Shown in pieces: positions 7,619 to 8,934 of a stretch of 8,934 nt of DNA. Made by a program: the position numbers and the translations under genes. The stretch comes from Thermoplasmata archaeon (GTDB lineage Archaea; Thermoplasmatota; Thermoplasmata; Lutacidiplasmatales; UBA184): assembly GCA_030039715.1 (NCBI GenBank), contig JASHVA010000157.1, forward strand, positions 1-8,934, written 5' to 3'. Positions within the stretch are counted from its first letter, which is position 1. Every line of letters starts with the position of its first letter. The notes beneath the pieces are model-generated. The model saw nothing but the letters and a program-made list of their open reading frames with translations, made no database searches and had not been told where the DNA came from.

Positions 7619-7623
7619 CCTCC
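7619..7623 (-). promoter_or_regulatory. Ribosome-binding site for nuoL pointing to a start near 7609
   Basis: GGAGG on the minus strand overlaps the nuoK stop codon (TAG, 7625-7623). It lies 9 bases before an ACG in the nuoL frame but 75 bases before the first standard start, the GTG at 7543. Other GGAGG sites in this operon sit 6-7 bases from their starts, so this one argues that nuoL begins around 7609. Confidence 0.6.
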
Positions 7624-7940
7624 TACTCCTTCAGCTCGGTCGCCCGCGCGACGTTGATCGTTCCCTTGAGCCGGTTGAGCGCGAGGACGATGGCGAGCCC
7701 CACCGCGACCTCGGTGGCGGCGAAGCCGACGAGGACGACCGCGATCGACTGCCCCGAGAGCCCGCTCGTCCCGGCCGGGAACGCGGCGAAGTAGACGAAG
7801 TTCAGGATCACGGCGTTCATCGCGATCTCGATCGAGATCAGGAGGAGGATGAAGTTCCGCCGCGTCAGGATGCCGAAGACGCCGATGCCGAAGAGCGCCG
7901 CCGAGAGGGCGAGGAAGCCCGGCAGCGAGAGGTCGGTCAC
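7623..7940 (-). CDS. nuoK: NADH-quinone oxidoreductase subunit K (105 aa)
   Basis: NuoK is a small three-helix membrane subunit in the proton path between the quinone-side module and the antiporter-like subunits; it is related to MrpC. Helices lie at about 7-24, 30-52 and 66-88. The two buried glutamates needed for pumping are present: Glu38 in LLISIEIAMN and Glu77 in FAATEVAVGLA. The C-terminal ALNRLKGTINV is typical of the family, and the length is the usual 100-105. The start is GTG at 7940, overlapping the nuoJ stop as GTGA, with GGAGG 7 bases upstream. The frame is open further upstream only as a shadow of nuoJ. It ends in TAG, followed at once by the nuoL ribosome-binding site. Confidence 0.95.
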   Translation of the reverse strand: MTDLSLPGFLALSAALFGIGVFGILTRRNFILLLISIEIAMNAVILNFVYFAAFPAGTSGLSGQSIAVVLVGFAATEVAVGLAIVLALNRLKGTINVARATELKE

Positions 7941-8425
7941 TCGCGCCCCTCCCGGACGAGGTAGATCGCGCCGGCGACCCCGGCGAGCATGATGAGGCCG
8001 AGGAGCAGGAGCCAGGGGCCGTTCGGCCCGAAGAGGTTCTGGGAGAGCGCGGTCGGGTCGTACGACTGGACCGCGGTGGTCGACTGGGGGAGCTCGCCGA
8101 GCGCCGAGGCGAGGAAGATGAAGGTGACCACGGCGAGCGCGACCGGCACCGGGCCGATCCCCGTCACGGCCTCCCGCGAGAAGATCCGCTTGCGCGTCGT
8201 CATGATGCCGAAGAGGAGCAGGATCGTGACCGCCCCGGCGTAGACCCCGAGCTGGAGAACGCCGAGGAACGGCGCGGAGAGCAGGAAGTAGATCGCGGAG
8301 AGGTCGACGAAGAAGATCGCGATCCACAGGATCGTGTGGACGAGCTCGCGGACGAGGAGGGCCGCGGTCGCGGTCCCTATCGCGACCAGAGCGAGCGCGA
8401 GGAACGCGAGTTCTTCGAGGCTCAC
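7937..8425 (-). CDS. nuoJ: NADH-quinone oxidoreductase subunit J (162 aa)
   Basis: NuoJ is a five-helix membrane subunit whose third helix contains a pi-bulge that rotates during turnover and couples quinone chemistry to the pumps. The protein begins SLEELAFLALALVAIG after the initiator, with helices at about 4-24, 30-50, 53-75, 92-110 and 137-156. The third helix holds the hallmark FLGVLQLGVYAGAVTILLLFG at 53-73, with Tyr62 at the conserved position. A polar loop at about 111-136 precedes the last helix. It is one full-length protein, unlike the split J subunits of some methanogen Fpo operons. The start is GTG at 8425, overlapping the nuoI stop as GTGA; only a weak GGGGGAC lies upstream, so translation is probably coupled to nuoI. 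The longer frame upstream is a shadow of nuoI. Confidence 0.93.
   Translation of the reverse strand: MSLEELAFLALALVAIGTATAALLVRELVHTILWIAIFFVDLSAIYFLLSAPFLGVLQLGVYAGAVTILLLFGIMTTRKRIFSREAVTGIGPVPVALAVVTFIFLASALGELPQSTTAVQSYDPTALSQNLFGPNGPWLLLLGLIMLAGVAGAIYLVREGRE
7948..7952 (-). promoter_or_regulatory. Ribosome-binding site that fixes the nuoK start
   Basis: GGAGG on the minus strand lies 7 bases before the nuoK GTG at 7940, within the last codons of nuoJ. It selects that GTG over the longer upstream opening of the same frame. Confidence 0.65.
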
Positions 8426-8934
8426 TTCCGCGTCCCCCAGAGCAGGCACTCCTTGGGGCAGACGCTGATGCACGTGCCGCAGCGGACGCAGTCGGAGTCG
8501 TTGATCGCGGGCTCCTTCCAGATCCGCTTCGCCGGCTTCTCGCCGGGCTTCGGCTCCGCCTTCGGGATGTCGACCATCGTGATGCACTGCGTGGGGCAGT
8601 CGCGCGAGCACGCGTTGCAGCCGATGCACAGCGGTGGGTCGAGGAGGATCGAGTCCTCGTTCTCCGGCCGTTCGACCCGGATCGGGTTCATTGGAAGCTT
8701 CGTTCGGAAGACGTCGTAGAGCTTCGCGGGCGAGTAGACCATCTCGGCCCGCTTCGGCGTCGAGAGCTCGTAGCGGGTCGTCATCGTGAGGCACCCCTCG
8801 GGGCAGGCGTCCGAGCAGAACCCGCAGTAGCTGCACTTCCCGTAGTCGATCTGGGGGCACTTCTTCGGGTGCTTCGGGTCGCCGCCGGGCACGGTGACCA
8901 TCTCGATGCAGAGGTCGGGGCAGGAGAACGCGCA
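8422..8934 (-). CDS. nuoI: NADH-quinone oxidoreductase subunit I with extra C-terminal 2x[4Fe-4S] domain, 5' end outside the window
   Basis: NuoI holds clusters N6a and N6b and carries electrons to NuoB near the quinone site. The window shows 170 C-terminal residues, numbered from the edge. They open with CAFSCP, the end of a first cysteine motif. A second complete motif at 34-45 (CSYCGFCSDACP) follows, then PKRAEMVY at 60-67, the conserved NuoI segment after N6b. Ordinary NuoI proteins end soon after this. Here a linker (about 70-98) leads to two more complete motifs, CIGCNACSRDCP at 103-114 and CVRCGTCISVCP at 149-160, separated by a Lys/Pro-rich stretch at 124-141. The protein ends CLLWGTRK. 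This predicts four [4Fe-4S] clusters. There is no frame break between the halves, so it is one protein. An internal ATG at 8901 is not the start, because the first motif lies before it. A separate polyferredoxin is less likely, given the NuoI segment and the following nuoJ-N. Confidence 0.9.
   Translation of the reverse strand, partial: CAFSCPDLCIEMVTVPGGDPKHPKKCPQIDYGKCSYCGFCSDACPEGCLTMTTRYELSTPKRAEMVYSPAKLYDVFRTKLPMNPIRVERPENEDSILLDPPLCIGCNACSRDCPTQCITMVDIPKAEPKPGEKPAKRIWKEPAINDSDCVRCGTCISVCPKECLLWGTRK

Noticed and set aside
5384..7657. Long plus-strand frame of 757 codons opposite nuoL, with 3875-5353, 2323-4173 and 187-1503 behaving the same way
   Set aside because: These are antisense shadows: highly charged Glu/Arg/Asp-rich translations with no motifs, mirroring membrane-protein codons on the other strand. 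The minus-strand genes explain every base.
7941..8327. Upstream extension of the nuoK frame to 8327 and of the nuoJ frame to 8860
   Set aside because: Both extensions lie inside the preceding nuo genes and read as Arg/Pro-rich shadow. The GTGA starts give normal family lengths.
8336..8719. Plus-strand frame of 127 codons opposite nuoI and nuoJ
   Set aside because: It has no recognisable motif or ribosome-binding site and lies wholly opposite two clear genes.

Overview
The window is a GC-rich stretch carrying one compact gene cluster. Every gene I can support lies on the minus strand, so transcription runs from the right edge to the left. It holds the membrane-arm half of a respiratory complex I (nuo) operon. 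In transcription order this is nuoI (5' end outside the window), nuoJ, nuoK, nuoL, nuoM and nuoN. An FAD-dependent geranylgeranyl-reductase-family enzyme and a trans-polyprenyl diphosphate synthase follow at once. After a 64-base gap comes the start of an unrecognised small membrane protein that runs off the left edge.

Layout by position: 8934-8422 nuoI (partial), 8425-7937 nuoJ, 7940-7623 nuoK, about 7609 (or 7543) to 5615 nuoL, 5614-4139 nuoM, 4134-2536 nuoN, 2531-1431 reductase, 1434-379 polyprenyl synthase, 378-315 intergenic, 314-1 membrane protein (partial). Spacing is extremely tight: three junctions are 4-base GTGA overlaps, one is 0 bases and two are 4 bases. Several starts have a clear GGAGG ribosome-binding site 6-9 bases upstream. 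No rRNA, tRNA, CRISPR array, insertion sequence or integrase was seen.

How the genes fit together: NuoI passes electrons through iron-sulfur clusters towards the quinone site. NuoJ and NuoK link the quinone-side part to the antiporter-like pumps NuoL, NuoM and NuoN, whose key Glu and Lys residues are all present. The synthase has features of long-chain enzymes: a small residue (Ala) five positions before its first Asp-rich motif and a GN rather than GK after the second. The attached reductase is of the class that saturates prenyl chains. My inference is that this pair builds and partly saturates the tail of the quinone that the complex reduces.

Two things stand out. NuoI carries four ferredoxin-type cysteine motifs instead of the usual two, giving a predicted extra 2x[4Fe-4S] domain at its C terminus. 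NuoL has no standard start codon where its reading frame and its ribosome-binding site say it should begin.

Organism: strong C/G bias at third codon positions, a marked preference for CTC leucine codons and the reductase-family gene suggest a high-GC archaeon, perhaps of the Thermoplasmatota. Actinobacteria also link reductase-family and polyprenyl synthase genes (MenJ/GrcC1 in Mycobacterium) and polyprenyl synthases with nuo genes. The assignment is therefore tentative.
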